Shown here piece by piece: positions 1 through 9,225 of a DNA stretch of 23,607 nt. The translations under genes and the position numbers were made by a program. How positions within the stretch are numbered: the first letter of the stretch is position 1; the number at the start of each line of letters is the position of its first letter. The DNA is from Roseburia_D sp964388945 (GTDB lineage Bacteria; Bacillota; Clostridia; Lachnospirales; Lachnospiraceae), in assembly GCA_964388945.1 (NCBI GenBank), contig CAYMCM010000036.1, forward strand, positions 1-23,607, given 5' to 3'. The notes beneath the pieces are model-generated. The model ran no database searches and was not told the origin of the DNA. It was given only the letters and a program-made list of their open reading frames with translations.

Positions 1-1826
1 GAAGAAACCTGGAACTGGTGGAGACATTGCGGGAAAAACAAAAACGCGGTTCACTGCTCTGGGTGCTGGATAAAACAAGAACAGCAATGGGTGCGCGCAT
101 GCTGCGTTCGTTTGTTGAACAGCCGCTGATTGACCGGGCAGAGATCGAGGCGCGCTATGATGCGGTCGGTGAACTGAATAAAAATGCGATCACCAGAGAG
201 GAGATCCGTGAATATTTAAATCCGGTTTATGATTTAGAACGTCTTGTAACGCGCGTGACGTATCAGACTGCGAGTCCGAGAGATCTGATCTCGTTTAAAA
301 ATTCCATACGGATGCTTTCGCCAATCCGTACACTGGTCGGAGATTTTACATCAGAGGAATTAAGGTCACTTTATGAGAATCTGGATACGCTGGATGATAT
401 ATTCGAACTGATTGATGCGGCGATCGATGAAGAACCGCCGCTTACCGTACGGGAAGGCGGTATTTTAAAAGAGGGTTATAACGAAGAAGTAGACCGTCTG
501 CGAAAAGCAAAGACGGATGGAAAATCCTGGCTTGCCGATCTTGAGGCAAAAGAACGGGAAAAAACTGGAATCAAAAATTTGAAAATCAAATATAACAAAG
601 TATTTGGCTATTATCTGGAAGTGACAAATTCCTATAAGAATCTCGTGCCGGATTATTATATGCGCAAGCAGACGCTTACGAATGCGGAACGTTATATCAC
701 ACCGGAATTAAAAGAGATGGAGGATACAATCCTCGGAGCGGAAGATCGTCTGGTACAGTTGGAATATGAGCTGTTTCGTGAGATTCGTGATAGGATCGCG
801 GCGGAAGTCGTAAGGATTCAAAAAACAGCAAAAGCCGTGGCAAAACTGGATGTATTTGCATCGCTTGCCGTGGTGGCGGAGCAGAATAATTACTGCCGTC
901 CGAGGTTAAATGAAAACGGAACGATCGATATTAAAGACGGCAGACATCCGGTCGTGGAGAAAATGATAAACAACGACATGTTCATTGCAAATGATACTTA
1001 TCTCGACAACAGCAAAAACCGGATCGCCATCATCACCGGTCCGAACATGGCAGGAAAATCTACTTATATGAGACAGACAGCGCTGATCGTTCTGATGGCA
1101 CAGATCGGAAGCTTTGTTCCGGCGAAATCGGCAAAGATCGGGATTGTGGATCGTATATTTACCCGTGTCGGAGCATCGGATGATTTGGCAAGCGGCCAGA
1201 GCACATTTATGGTGGAAATGACTGAGGTTGCGAATATTTTAAGAAATGCAACGTCAAACAGCCTTCTGGTCTTAGACGAAATTGGGCGTGGAACCAGTAC
1301 CTTTGACGGATTAAGTATCGCATGGGCAGTCGTGGAACATATCAGCAATCCGAAGCTGCTCGGCGCAAAGACATTGTTTGCGACACATTATCATGAACTG
1401 ACCGAACTTGAGGGAAAACTGGATAACGTACATAATTACTGTATTGCAGTAAAAGAGAACGGGGATGACATCGTATTTTTAAGAAAGATCGTACAGGGTG
1501 GTGCGGATAAGAGCTATGGAATCCAGGTCGCGAAACTTGCCGGGGTGCCGGATTCGGTCATTGAACGCGCAAAACAGATCGTTGAGGAACTGATCGCAAA
1601 TGATATCAGTGAGACCGTAAAAAATATTCCGGTGGATCGTACACCTGCCCGGAAAAAGAAAGCAAAACTGGATGAGGTGGATTTGGAGCAGATTTCCTTA
1701 TTTGACACCGTAAAAGATGACGATATTCTCGAAGAATTAAAAAACCTCGATCTTGGAAACCTCACACCGATCGATGCACTGAATAAATTATATGAGTTAC
1801 AGCACAAAATAAAAAACCGCTGGTAA
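1..1826 (+). CDS. mutS: DNA mismatch repair ATPase MutS (5' truncated by window edge)
   Basis: MutS recognises base mismatches and small loops and recruits MutL in methyl-independent mismatch repair. The reading frame is open from the first complete codon at position 3 and reads RNLEL before the GTG at 18, a typical internal MutS motif, so the gene starts outside the window and the GTG is not its start. About 600 C-terminal residues of a protein usually near 870 are visible: lever and clamp helices, then the ABC-type ATPase with Walker A GPNMAGKST (near nt 1038-1064), the LDEIGRGTSTFDG Walker B/signature region (near 1270-1310) and the FATHYHEL switch (near 1377-1400). A short C-terminal tail follows. 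The mismatch-binding domain with the Phe-X-Glu motif is not in view. The stop lies 15 bases before mutL, so the two are very likely co-transcribed. Confidence 0.97.
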   Translation, partial: RNLELVETLREKQKRGSLLWVLDKTRTAMGARMLRSFVEQPLIDRAEIEARYDAVGELNKNAITREEIREYLNPVYDLERLVTRVTYQTASPRDLISFKNSIRMLSPIRTLVGDFTSEELRSLYENLDTLDDIFELIDAAIDEEPPLTVREGGILKEGYNEEVDRLRKAKTDGKSWLADLEAKEREKTGIKNLKIKYNKVFGYYLEVTNSYKNLVPDYYMRKQTLTNAERYITPELKEMEDTILGAEDRLVQLEYELFREIRDRIAAEVVRIQKTAKAVAKLDVFASLAVVAEQNNYCRPRLNENGTIDIKDGRHPVVEKMINNDMFIANDTYLDNSKNRIAIITGPNMAGKSTYMRQTALIVLMAQIGSFVPAKSAKIGIVDRIFTRVGASDDLASGQSTFMVEMTEVANILRNATSNSLLVLDEIGRGTSTFDGLSIAWAVVEHISNPKLLGAKTLFATHYHELTELEGKLDNVHNYCIAVKENGDDIVFLRKIVQGGADKSYGIQVAKLAGVPDSVIERAKQIVEELIANDISETVKNIPVDRTPARKKKAKLDEVDLEQISLFDTVKDDDILEELKNLDLGNLTPIDALNKLYELQHKIKNRW

Positions 1827-1841
1827 AAGGAGGAAAAAGCG

Positions 1842-3734
1842 ATGCCGAAAATTGAACTGCTCACACAGGAAACGATCGATAAGATCGCAGCCGGAGAAGT
1901 GATCGAACGTCCGTCCTCTGTGGTCAAGGAGCTGGTAGAAAATGCACTGGATGCTGGAGCAAATGTGATCACGGTAGAGATCAAAGACGGCGGCATCAGC
2001 TTTATACGAATCACAGATAACGGATGCGGAATTGAAAAAGATCAGATTCCACTCGCGTTTTTGCGTCATTCTACGAGTAAGATCCGCTCAGTGGAAGATC
2101 TGCTTAACGTATCTTCACTCGGCTTTCGGGGTGAAGCGTTATCCAGTATTGCAGCAGTTGCGCAAGTGGAACTCATCACAAAGCCGGCAGGTGCACTGAT
2201 GGGTGTGCGTTATATGATCGAAGGCTCCAAGGAAAAATCCGTAGAAGAGATCGGAGCGCCGGATGGAACAACTTTTTTGATCCGCAACATTTTTTACAAT
2301 ACGCCTGCTCGCAGGAAATTTTTAAAGACGGCGCAGACCGAAGGCTCGTATATCAGCGGTCTGATGGAGCGGATGGCGCTTTCTCATCCGGATGTTGCGT
2401 TTAAATTCATATCGAATAACCAGACAAAACTTCAGACCTCAGGAAACGGCAATATTAAGGAGATCATTTATCACATTTATGGACGGGATATCACGGCAGC
2501 TCTGATGGATATCAATGGTGGAAATGAAGAATTGCGTATCCGTGGTTTCATCGGAAAGCCAGTCGTCACACGCGGAAACCGTAATTTTGAGAATTACTTT
2601 ATCAATGGAAGATATATTAAGAGCCGCGTGATCTCAAAGGGGATTGAAGATGCGTATAAAAATTTTATGATGCTGCACCAGTATCCATTTACGGTATTGT
2701 ATCTGGAGATAGACGGACAGCTTTTGGATGTCAATGTACATCCGGCGAAGATGGAGCTTCGGTTTCAGAATGGGGAAGCGGTCTATGACTGTCTGCGTGA
2801 AACGTTGGAACAGGCGCTGTATCACAGAGATCTGATTCCAAAGGTACCGGTGGCGGAGGAAAAAGCTCCGGTAAAACCGGTTGTATTACAACATGCGCCG
2901 GAACCGTTTGAAAAGAATCGCATGCCAAAGCAGCCCAAATCCGTCACACCGCCGCAAAAGCCGATACCGAAAGTTGTGCAGGAATCAAACACACATCCGG
3001 TTGTCTCAAAGGATATGCCTGTTTCAAAGGAAGCACCGGTTCTGGAAAATAAAGCGGCAGGTGAGGCTGAAGCGGCAGCAGTAGCACAAGTATCACATCA
3101 GATGACACTTGCGGAGGATGTTGCCTACGGTGCACAGTTTTTACAGGAAGATACCAAAGCCAGACGCAAGATCATCGGACAGCTTTTCGACACTTACTGG
3201 CTGATCGAATTTGAGGACAAGCTTTTTATCATTGATCAGCATGCGGCACATGAGAAAGTGCTGTATGAAAAAACGATGGCGACGTTAAAGACAAAAGAAT
3301 TTTCTTCGCAGCAGTTAAGTCCGCCCACTATTCTGTCACTGACGATGCCGGAAGAGGAAATTCTTAAGAAATATTTAAATGAGTTTGAAAAACTGGGATA
3401 TAAGGTTGAACATTTTGGCGGAAGAGAGTATGCTGTATGTGCTGTTCCGGCGAATATCTTCGGCGTGGACGTAAGACAGTTATTTATGGAAATGTTAGGT
3501 GATTTGGAAAAAGTAAGCGGGAAACTGACACCGGATATCATACTTCACCGGGTTGCCACTATGTCCTGTAAAGCGGCGATCAAGGGAAATCAGAAGATTA
3601 CAAAAGAAGAGATGGAACAGCTTTTTGATGATCTTATGAAACTGGAAAATCCATACAACTGTCCGCATGGAAGACCAACGATCATTTCTATGTCGAAATA
3701 TGAGATTGAGAAAAAATTCAAACGTATAGTTTAG
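1842..3734 (+). CDS. mutL: DNA mismatch repair endonuclease MutL
   Basis: MutL couples mismatch recognition by MutS to strand incision. The N-terminal GHKL ATPase is complete: general base E30 and N34 in ELVENALDAGA, D59-NGCGI, HSTSKI and LGFRGEAL at about 93-100. A Pro/Lys/Ala-rich linker covers roughly residues 335-440. The C-terminal dimerisation domain carries the full metal-dependent nicking site of non-enteric MutL proteins: DQHA-x2-E-x4-E at D465-E476, SCKAAIK, and CPHGRP at C607-P612. The protein should therefore nick the daughter strand itself, as expected in bacteria without MutH and Dam methylation. Its 630 residues match the family. An AAAGGAGG site precedes the ATG, 15 bases after mutS; miaA follows after 10 bases. 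Confidence 0.98.
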   Translation: MPKIELLTQETIDKIAAGEVIERPSSVVKELVENALDAGANVITVEIKDGGISFIRITDNGCGIEKDQIPLAFLRHSTSKIRSVEDLLNVSSLGFRGEALSSIAAVAQVELITKPAGALMGVRYMIEGSKEKSVEEIGAPDGTTFLIRNIFYNTPARRKFLKTAQTEGSYISGLMERMALSHPDVAFKFISNNQTKLQTSGNGNIKEIIYHIYGRDITAALMDINGGNEELRIRGFIGKPVVTRGNRNFENYFINGRYIKSRVISKGIEDAYKNFMMLHQYPFTVLYLEIDGQLLDVNVHPAKMELRFQNGEAVYDCLRETLEQALYHRDLIPKVPVAEEKAPVKPVVLQHAPEPFEKNRMPKQPKSVTPPQKPIPKVVQESNTHPVVSKDMPVSKEAPVLENKAAGEAEAAAVAQVSHQMTLAEDVAYGAQFLQEDTKARRKIIGQLFDTYWLIEFEDKLFIIDQHAAHEKVLYEKTMATLKTKEFSSQQLSPPTILSLTMPEEEILKKYLNEFEKLGYKVEHFGGREYAVCAVPANIFGVDVRQLFMEMLGDLEKVSGKLTPDIILHRVATMSCKAAIKGNQKITKEEMEQLFDDLMKLENPYNCPHGRPTIISMSKYEIEKKFKRIV

Positions 3735-3744
3735 GAAAACAAAA

Positions 3745-4692
3745 ATGAAACGACCATTAATTGTACTTGCCGGTCCTACGGCAGTTGGAAAAAGTGAATT
3801 GTCCGTCGAACTGGCAAAACAGATCGGCGGTGCCGTGATTTCTGCGGATTCGATCCAGGTATACCGTTATATGGATATTGGTTCGGCAAAAATCACGAAA
3901 GAAGAAATGCAGGGAGTAGACCATTATCTAGTCGATGAATTTTTACCGGATGAGGACTTTCATGTGGTGAAATTTCAGTTGTATGCCAAACGGTATTTAG
4001 AAGAGATCTATCAGAAGGGACAGATTCCGATACTGGTTGGCGGAACCGGGTTTTATATTCAGGCAATTTTAAAGGATATTGATTTTTCAGAACAGGAATG
4101 TGATGAGGCGTATCGTGAAGAATTAGAAAAACTGGCAGAAGAAAAAGGTGTTTCCTTTTTACATGATATGTTAAAAGGGGTAGATGAAAAAGCAGCAGCA
4201 GAGATTCATGCGAATAACAAAAAACGTGTGATCCGCGCGCTCGAATATCATCATCTGTCCGGAGAAAAGATCTCCGAGCATAATGAACGGGAAAAACAAA
4301 AACAGTCTCCGTACAATTTTGCGTATTTTGTTTTAAATGACGAACGGGCGAAAATTTACGAAAAAATAGACCGCAGAGTGGATGGTATGCTAAAACAGGG
4401 TCTGGTTGACGAAGTTGTGCGTTTAAAGGAAATGGGTTACGGAAAAGAACTGGTTTCTATGCAGGGGCTTGGTTATAAGGAGATTTTAAGTTATCTGGAC
4501 AAAGAGATTTCTTATGAGGAAGCCGTCTATATTTTAAAACGGGACACCAGGCATTTTGCGAAAAGACAGCTTACCTGGTTTAAGCGGGAAAATGACGTCA
4601 TCTGGGTCAATAAGCCGGATTTTGCATATGATAACGCAGCGATCCTGACTTATATGAAACAGATTTTACAGGAAAAACAAATTATTAGTTAA
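3745..4692 (+). CDS. miaA: tRNA dimethylallyltransferase MiaA
   Basis: MiaA transfers a dimethylallyl group from DMAPP to N6 of A37 in tRNAs reading UNN codons (i6A37). The sequence shows the family P-loop GPTAVGKS at residues 10-17, the DSIQVYRYMDIGSAK segment that contacts substrate and tRNA, and VGGTGFYIQAI, all in expected order; 315 residues is normal. It starts 10 bases after mutL behind a weak AGGAAAA site, consistent with a mutSL-miaA operon, an order common in Firmicutes. In Bacillus the next gene is usually hfq, which is absent here; a PLP-enzyme gene follows after 10 bases. Confidence 0.97.
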   Translation: MKRPLIVLAGPTAVGKSELSVELAKQIGGAVISADSIQVYRYMDIGSAKITKEEMQGVDHYLVDEFLPDEDFHVVKFQLYAKRYLEEIYQKGQIPILVGGTGFYIQAILKDIDFSEQECDEAYREELEKLAEEKGVSFLHDMLKGVDEKAAAEIHANNKKRVIRALEYHHLSGEKISEHNEREKQKQSPYNFAYFVLNDERAKIYEKIDRRVDGMLKQGLVDEVVRLKEMGYGKELVSMQGLGYKEILSYLDKEISYEEAVYILKRDTRHFAKRQLTWFKRENDVIWVNKPDFAYDNAAILTYMKQILQEKQIIS

Positions 4693-4702
4693 GAGGGATA
4701 AA

Positions 4703-6004
4703 ATGAACGAACAGTTATTGGAAAAACAGTATGAATCACTTGGAATCTCAAAAGAAGTCTATGCATTTGGCAAAAAGATCGAAGATTCCTTAAAGGAGCG
4801 TTTTGAAGCGATTGATGCCACAGTGGAATACAATCAGATGAAAGTGATCCGCGCCTTGCAGAAAAACCGAGTGAGTGCAGAATGTTTTAATATCTCAAGC
4901 GGTTACGGATATAGTGATCTGGGCAGAGATACCTTAGAACAGGTCTATGCCGACTGCTTTCACGGGGAAGATGCACTGGTACGTCCGCAGATCACCTGCG
5001 GTACACATGCGCTGGCACTGGCTCTCATGTCAAATTTAAGACCGGGTGACGAACTGCTTTCTCCGGTCGGAAAACCATACGATACCTTAGAGGAAGTGAT
5101 CGGTATCCGTCCTTCCAAAGGCTCACTCGCAGAGTATGGAGTTACCTATAAACAGGTGGATCTGCTTTCTGATGGTGGATTTGATTTTGAGGGGATTAAA
5201 AATGCGATCAATGAAAAAACAAAGCTTGTAACGATCCAGCGTTCAAAAGGCTATCAGACTAGACCGACACTTTCTGTTGCAAAAATCGGAGAATTGATTT
5301 CCTTTATTAAGGGGATTAAACCGGATGTGATCTGCATGGTGGATAACTGTTACGGTGAATTTGTGGAAGAAAAAGAACCGCTCGAAGTCGGGGCGGATAT
5401 GATCGTCGGTTCCCTGATCAAAAATCCGGGTGGTGGTCTGGCTCCGATTGGGGGCTATATTGTCGGTAAAAAAGAGTGTGTGGAAAATGCTGCATATCGT
5501 CTTACCTCACCGGGACTGGGAAAAGAGGTCGGTGCTTCGCTTGGCGTGATCCAGTCTTTTTATCAGGGATTTTTTCAGGCACCGACTGTTGTCGGCGGTG
5601 CGTTAAAAGGTGCTGTATTTGCGGCAAATATCTATGAGCGTCTGGGATTTTCTGTCATTCCGAATGGAACCGAGAGCCGCCACGATATCATTCAGGCAGT
5701 TACCTTAAATTCGCCGGAGAGATTGATCGCATTCTGTGAAGGAATACAGGCGGCGGCACCGGTAGACAGCTATGTGACACCGGAACCGTGGGATATGCCG
5801 GGCTACGACAGCAAGGTTATCATGGCGGCAGGCGCTTTTGTGCAGGGGTCTTCCATTGAACTAAGCGCAGACGGGCCGCTCAAGCCGCCGTATGTGGTAT
5901 ATTTTCAGGGAGGTCTGACCTGGTATCATGCCAAACTCGGCATTTTGATGTCATTGCAAAAACTTTATGAACAGAATCTTGTTAATAGAGATTTGTTGTG
6001 TTAA
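4703..6004 (+). CDS. PLP-dependent methionine gamma-lyase-like protein (aluminium resistance/YnbB family)
   Basis: This is a fold-type I PLP enzyme of the family annotated as methionine gamma-lyase family or aluminium resistance protein, related to B. subtilis YnbB, which also lies near miaA. The likely Schiff-base lysine is K240 in GSLIKNPGGG. A TCGTHALALAL stretch near residues 95-105 should form the PLP phosphate cup, and MVDNCYGEF near 212-220 holds the Asp that usually pairs with the pyridine nitrogen. At 433 residues it is full length. The substrate is not established for this group, and the methionine gamma-lyase name rests on similarity only. An AGAGGG site precedes the ATG 10 bases after miaA, so it probably belongs to that operon. 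Confidence 0.88.
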   Translation: MNEQLLEKQYESLGISKEVYAFGKKIEDSLKERFEAIDATVEYNQMKVIRALQKNRVSAECFNISSGYGYSDLGRDTLEQVYADCFHGEDALVRPQITCGTHALALALMSNLRPGDELLSPVGKPYDTLEEVIGIRPSKGSLAEYGVTYKQVDLLSDGGFDFEGIKNAINEKTKLVTIQRSKGYQTRPTLSVAKIGELISFIKGIKPDVICMVDNCYGEFVEEKEPLEVGADMIVGSLIKNPGGGLAPIGGYIVGKKECVENAAYRLTSPGLGKEVGASLGVIQSFYQGFFQAPTVVGGALKGAVFAANIYERLGFSVIPNGTESRHDIIQAVTLNSPERLIAFCEGIQAAAPVDSYVTPEPWDMPGYDSKVIMAAGAFVQGSSIELSADGPLKPPYVVYFQGGLTWYHAKLGILMSLQKLYEQNLVNRDLLC

Positions 6005-6007
6005 TAT
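5979..6007 (+). promoter_or_regulatory. candidate sigma-A promoter before radC-mre block
   Basis: TTGTTA at 5979-5984 is separated by 17 bases from TAATAT at 6002-6007, with a second AT-rich -10-like stretch just after (TATTATAAA). It overlaps the end of the PLP-enzyme gene and would give a leader of about 38 bases before radC. Both hexamers match consensus at only four of six positions, so this is a weak call. Confidence 0.28.
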
Positions 6008-6051
6008 TATAAATATGCCTTTCATGCCAAAGAGAGAGCGGAAAGGACGTT

Positions 6052-6750
6052 ATGTATCCAGACACAATGATGAAAAATTTACCGGAAACCGAGAAACCGT
6101 ATGAGAAATGCAGCCGGTATGGAGCGGAGGTGCTCTCCGATGCGGAGTTGATAGCCGTTCTTTTACGTACCGGAACCAAGGGAATTTCTTCTGTGACGCT
6201 TGCCCGAAAGATCTTAAACTGCGAACAGGGCGGTATTTTAAATCTGTACCGTATGAACTTTCAGGAACTGATGGAGATCCCGGGGATCGGAAATGTAAAA
6301 GCGGTGCAGTTAAAATGCATGGCAGAGTTGTCTAAGCGTCTTGCAAAAGCTGACCGCAAAGATCAGTTGAAGTTGACCGATGCCGCATCCGTGGCGGGGT
6401 ATTATATGGAAGAACTGCGGCATGAGCCGAAAGAAAAGCTTATGGTCTGCATGTTCGATGCCAAATGTGCCCTGATCGGCGATGAAGTGATATCCGTAGG
6501 AACAGTGAATGCATCGCTTACTTCGCCGCGGGAAGTTTTTCTCGCCGCATTAAGGAGGGGAGCGGTTCAGATCATTTTACTGCACAATCATCCAAGCGGG
6601 TCGCCGCTGCCAAGCAGACAGGATGAGGATGTCACAGAGCGCATCCGGCTGTGCGGAGCACTGCTCGGAATTCGTTTATCCGATCACATTATCATTGGTG
6701 ATAACAGATATTACAGCTTTAGAGAGGAAGGACTTATCAAACAGGTCTGA
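6052..6750 (+). CDS. radC: RadC family JAB/MPN-domain protein
   Basis: RadC-family proteins carry an N-terminal helix-hairpin-helix region and a C-terminal JAB1/MPN (JAMM) metalloprotease-like domain. The HhH is visible as LMEIPGIGNVKAVQL (about 76-90). The JAMM metal site is complete: H178-N-H180-P-S-G and D191 in HNHPSGSPLPSRQDED, with an upstream Glu in the GDEVISVGTVNAS strand. The old DNA-repair role was withdrawn for E. coli and the cellular function remains unsettled. A GAAAGGA site precedes the ATG; 47 bases separate it from the previous gene and 17 from mreB. radC next to mreBCD is a common Firmicute arrangement. Confidence 0.95.
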   Translation: MYPDTMMKNLPETEKPYEKCSRYGAEVLSDAELIAVLLRTGTKGISSVTLARKILNCEQGGILNLYRMNFQELMEIPGIGNVKAVQLKCMAELSKRLAKADRKDQLKLTDAASVAGYYMEELRHEPKEKLMVCMFDAKCALIGDEVISVGTVNASLTSPREVFLAALRRGAVQIILLHNHPSGSPLPSRQDEDVTERIRLCGALLGIRLSDHIIIGDNRYYSFREEGLIKQV

Positions 6751-6767
6751 AGGGAGCAGAAATTATT

Positions 6768-7784
6768 ATGAATAACAATGTTTATGGAATTGATTTGGGA
6801 ACCTGCAATTTGAAAGTATACTGCAAGGCGACCGGCAAAGTCTTAAATGAGAAAAATACCATTGCGATAATCAATAAAAACCAGATGTATGCCTATGGCG
6901 ATGCGGCATATGCCATGTATGAGAAAGCACCGGAATCCATCAACGTTACTTTTCCGATCGTGAATGGAGTTATTGCGGATTTCAATAATATGCAGACTAT
7001 GATCTTTGAGTTCATCGAAAAGAACGCAAAGGGAAAAACACACGGAGCAGAGTATATTGTTGCGGTACCGACGGATATTACAGAGGTAGAGAAAAAAGCA
7101 TTCTTTGATATGTTTTTTAAGAGTAAGATGAAACCGAAAAATGTATTGCTCTGTGAAAAGCCGATCGCAGATGCAGTCGGACTTGGACTGGATGTCAATG
7201 AACCAACCGGTATCATGGTTGTGGATATCGGAGCAGATACCACAGAGATTTCCGTTATTTCACTCGGCGGATTGGTACTCAGTGATCTTTTGCATTTTGG
7301 CGGAAACCGGCTGGATGAGTCCATCATCAGCTACATCAAGAAAAATTTTAATCTGGTCATCGGACAGAAGACCGCAAAGCAGTTGAAAGAAGAGCTTGGC
7401 GCAGGTGTTGCCGGAAGCAGTGATACAATGGTCATTGTAGGGCGTGATGTTGTGAGCGGGCTCCCGATTGAAATGGAGATTTCCGCACAGATCGTATATG
7501 AAGCGATCAAGGACAATCTCAGTTCCATCTGCAATTCCATAAAGATGATTCTGGAAAAAACTCCGCCGGAACTGGCAAAGGATATTATCCATTCCGGTAT
7601 CTATATCACCGGAGGTGCTTCCCAGATCAGACAGCTTGATGATCTGTTCACGCAGATCACTAATATCCGTGTGAACCGCTGTGATGAGCCGGAAGAAAGT
7701 GTAGTAAGAGGACTTGTAAAGATTGTTTCCGATGAAAAATACAAGCATCTTGCATTTAGCTTAAAAACCAAGAACTATAAATAA
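6768..7784 (+). CDS. mreB: Rod shape-determining actin homologue MreB (divergent)
   Basis: MreB is a bacterial actin that polymerises at the membrane and directs lateral-wall synthesis by the RodA-PBP2 complex. The actin ATPase motifs are present in order: phosphate-1 GIDLGTCNLKVY (residues 7-18), phosphate-2 VDIGADTTE (152-160) and the adenosine motif ITGGASQIRQL in the C-terminal part. Length (338) and position directly before mreC and mreD support the name. The motifs differ from textbook MreB: DLGTCNLK in place of DLGTANT, GADTTE in place of GGGTTE, and TGGAS in place of TGGGA. It could be a lineage-specific MreB/Mbl-type paralogue. An AGGGAG site lies before the ATG and mreC follows after 12 bases. 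Confidence 0.92.
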   Translation: MNNNVYGIDLGTCNLKVYCKATGKVLNEKNTIAIINKNQMYAYGDAAYAMYEKAPESINVTFPIVNGVIADFNNMQTMIFEFIEKNAKGKTHGAEYIVAVPTDITEVEKKAFFDMFFKSKMKPKNVLLCEKPIADAVGLGLDVNEPTGIMVVDIGADTTEISVISLGGLVLSDLLHFGGNRLDESIISYIKKNFNLVIGQKTAKQLKEELGAGVAGSSDTMVIVGRDVVSGLPIEMEISAQIVYEAIKDNLSSICNSIKMILEKTPPELAKDIIHSGIYITGGASQIRQLDDLFTQITNIRVNRCDEPEESVVRGLVKIVSDEKYKHLAFSLKTKNYK

Positions 7785-7796
7785 CAGAGGTAGAAC

Positions 7797-8678
7797 ATGA
7801 GGCGCATAAAACGTAAACCACAATTTACATTACCGACAAAATATATCCTGCTTGGCATGACCGTGCTGTGCGTCACCGTCATGTTCCTTAGTTTTACATT
7901 TAATCTGTCCGGCGGTCCGTTAAACGCGGTTGCCGGATATGTGTTTGTACCGATGCAGAAAGGGATCAATGCGGTCGGCGGCTGGATGTCAGAAAAGGCG
8001 GACAATCTGAAAAACTTAAATGATGTCATGCAAAAGAACGAAGAACTGCAGGCGCAGGTCGATGAACTGACTGCGGAATTAAACACGATAAAGCTAGAGC
8101 AGTACGATCTGGATAATTATCGTGCGCTCCTTGAACTGGACGATAAATATCCGGGGTATAAAAAAGTCGCCGCAAATGTGATCGGCAAGGATTCCGGAAA
8201 TTGGTTTAATACGTTTATCATTGATAAGGGATCGAATGATGGAATTGAAAAAGATATGAATGTGATCGCAGGAAGCGGACTGGTCGGTATCGTGACGGAA
8301 GTAGCTCCGAATTATGCGAAAGTAAAATCAATCATCGATGATACGAGCAGTGTCAGCGGAATGGATCTTGCGACATCGGATAACTGCATTATACGGGGAA
8401 ATCTGCAGATGATGAATGAAAATCAGGAAATCGAACTGAGTGGTCTGAAAGATACCGATAATCAGGTGCAGGCAGGTGACCAGATCGTGACTTCTTATAT
8501 CAGTGACAAATATCTGCAGGGAATCCTGATCGGATATATCAAAGATGTTTCTGTGGATTCTAATAATCTTACAAAATCAGGTACTATCACACCAGTGGTT
8601 GATTTTGAACATATTCAGGAGGTTTTAGTGATCCTGGATAAAAAAGAAGATGTTTCCGGAGAACTTTCGGGACAATAA
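7797..8678 (+). CDS. mreC: Rod shape-determining protein MreC
   Basis: MreC is a bitopic membrane protein that links MreB to PBP2 and activates it. The sequence shows a short basic cytoplasmic start (MRRIKRKPQ), one membrane segment at about residues 19-38, a coiled coil rich in Leu and Glu at about 72-110 (for example QKNEELQAQVDELTAEL), then the beta-rich extracytoplasmic domain with the family-typical VIGKDSGNWFNTFIIDKGS and NVIAGSGLVGIV stretches. At 293 residues it is full length. It sits 12 bases after mreB and 28 before mreD. Confidence 0.96.
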   Translation: MRRIKRKPQFTLPTKYILLGMTVLCVTVMFLSFTFNLSGGPLNAVAGYVFVPMQKGINAVGGWMSEKADNLKNLNDVMQKNEELQAQVDELTAELNTIKLEQYDLDNYRALLELDDKYPGYKKVAANVIGKDSGNWFNTFIIDKGSNDGIEKDMNVIAGSGLVGIVTEVAPNYAKVKSIIDDTSSVSGMDLATSDNCIIRGNLQMMNENQEIELSGLKDTDNQVQAGDQIVTSYISDKYLQGILIGYIKDVSVDSNNLTKSGTITPVVDFEHIQEVLVILDKKEDVSGELSGQ

Positions 8679-8706
8679 AGCAGCAAGGACAGACAAGAGG
8701 TAATTT

Positions 8707-9225
8707 ATGAGACGTAAGGTAGTTGTAACCGTAATTATTATGATATGTTTTTTACTGCAGACGACGGTTTTTCAGGCGCTCTCGTTTGCGTCCATATCGC
8801 CGAATCTGCTGATCGTGGCAGTTTCCTCTTTTGGATTCATGCGCGGAAAGAAAGAAGGAATGTTTATCGGTTTTTTTTCCGGATTGCTGATCGATCTGTT
8901 TTTTGGAGATGTTCTGGGATTTTATGCGCTGCTTTATATGTATGTCGGTTATGTGAATGGATTTTTCCGTGCCATCTTTTTTCAGGACGACATAAAACTT
9001 CCAATGCTTTTAATCTCGGCGAGTGATCTTGCATGTAATCTGTGTATTTATTTTTTTCGATTTCTGTTTCGCAGGCAGTTTGATTTTGGTTACTATTTTC
9101 TGCATCTTATGGTACCGGAGCTTGTTTATACGCTCTTAGTCACTATTCTGTTATACTGGCTCATACTAAAGATCAATCAGTGGCTGGAAAAATCTGAAAA
9201 AAGGAGTGAGGCAAAGTTTGTTTGA
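8707..9225 (+). CDS. mreD: Rod shape-determining membrane protein MreD
   Basis: MreD is a small polytopic membrane protein of the elongasome. The 172 residues are strongly hydrophobic, with about five membrane segments starting at residues 5-25, and a family-typical GLLIDLFFGDVLGFYALLYM stretch at about 60-80. It is assigned from hydropathy, that motif and its place after mreC. A GAGGTAAT site precedes the ATG. Its last codons contain the ribosome binding site and probable start of the downstream PBP gene, an overlap that suggests translational coupling. Confidence 0.94.
   Translation: MRRKVVVTVIIMICFLLQTTVFQALSFASISPNLLIVAVSSFGFMRGKKEGMFIGFFSGLLIDLFFGDVLGFYALLYMYVGYVNGFFRAIFFQDDIKLPMLLISASDLACNLCIYFFRFLFRRQFDFGYYFLHLMVPELVYTLLVTILLYWLILKINQWLEKSEKRSEAKFV

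Noticed and set aside
18..20. GTG as the start of mutS
   Set aside because: The frame stays open to the window edge and encodes typical MutS sequence (RNLEL) before it, and only about two thirds of the protein would follow; the real start is outside the window.
9206..9208. GTG start for the class B PBP
   Set aside because: Its only ribosome binding site (AAGGAG 9201-9206) overlaps the codon itself; TTG 9218 has usable spacing.
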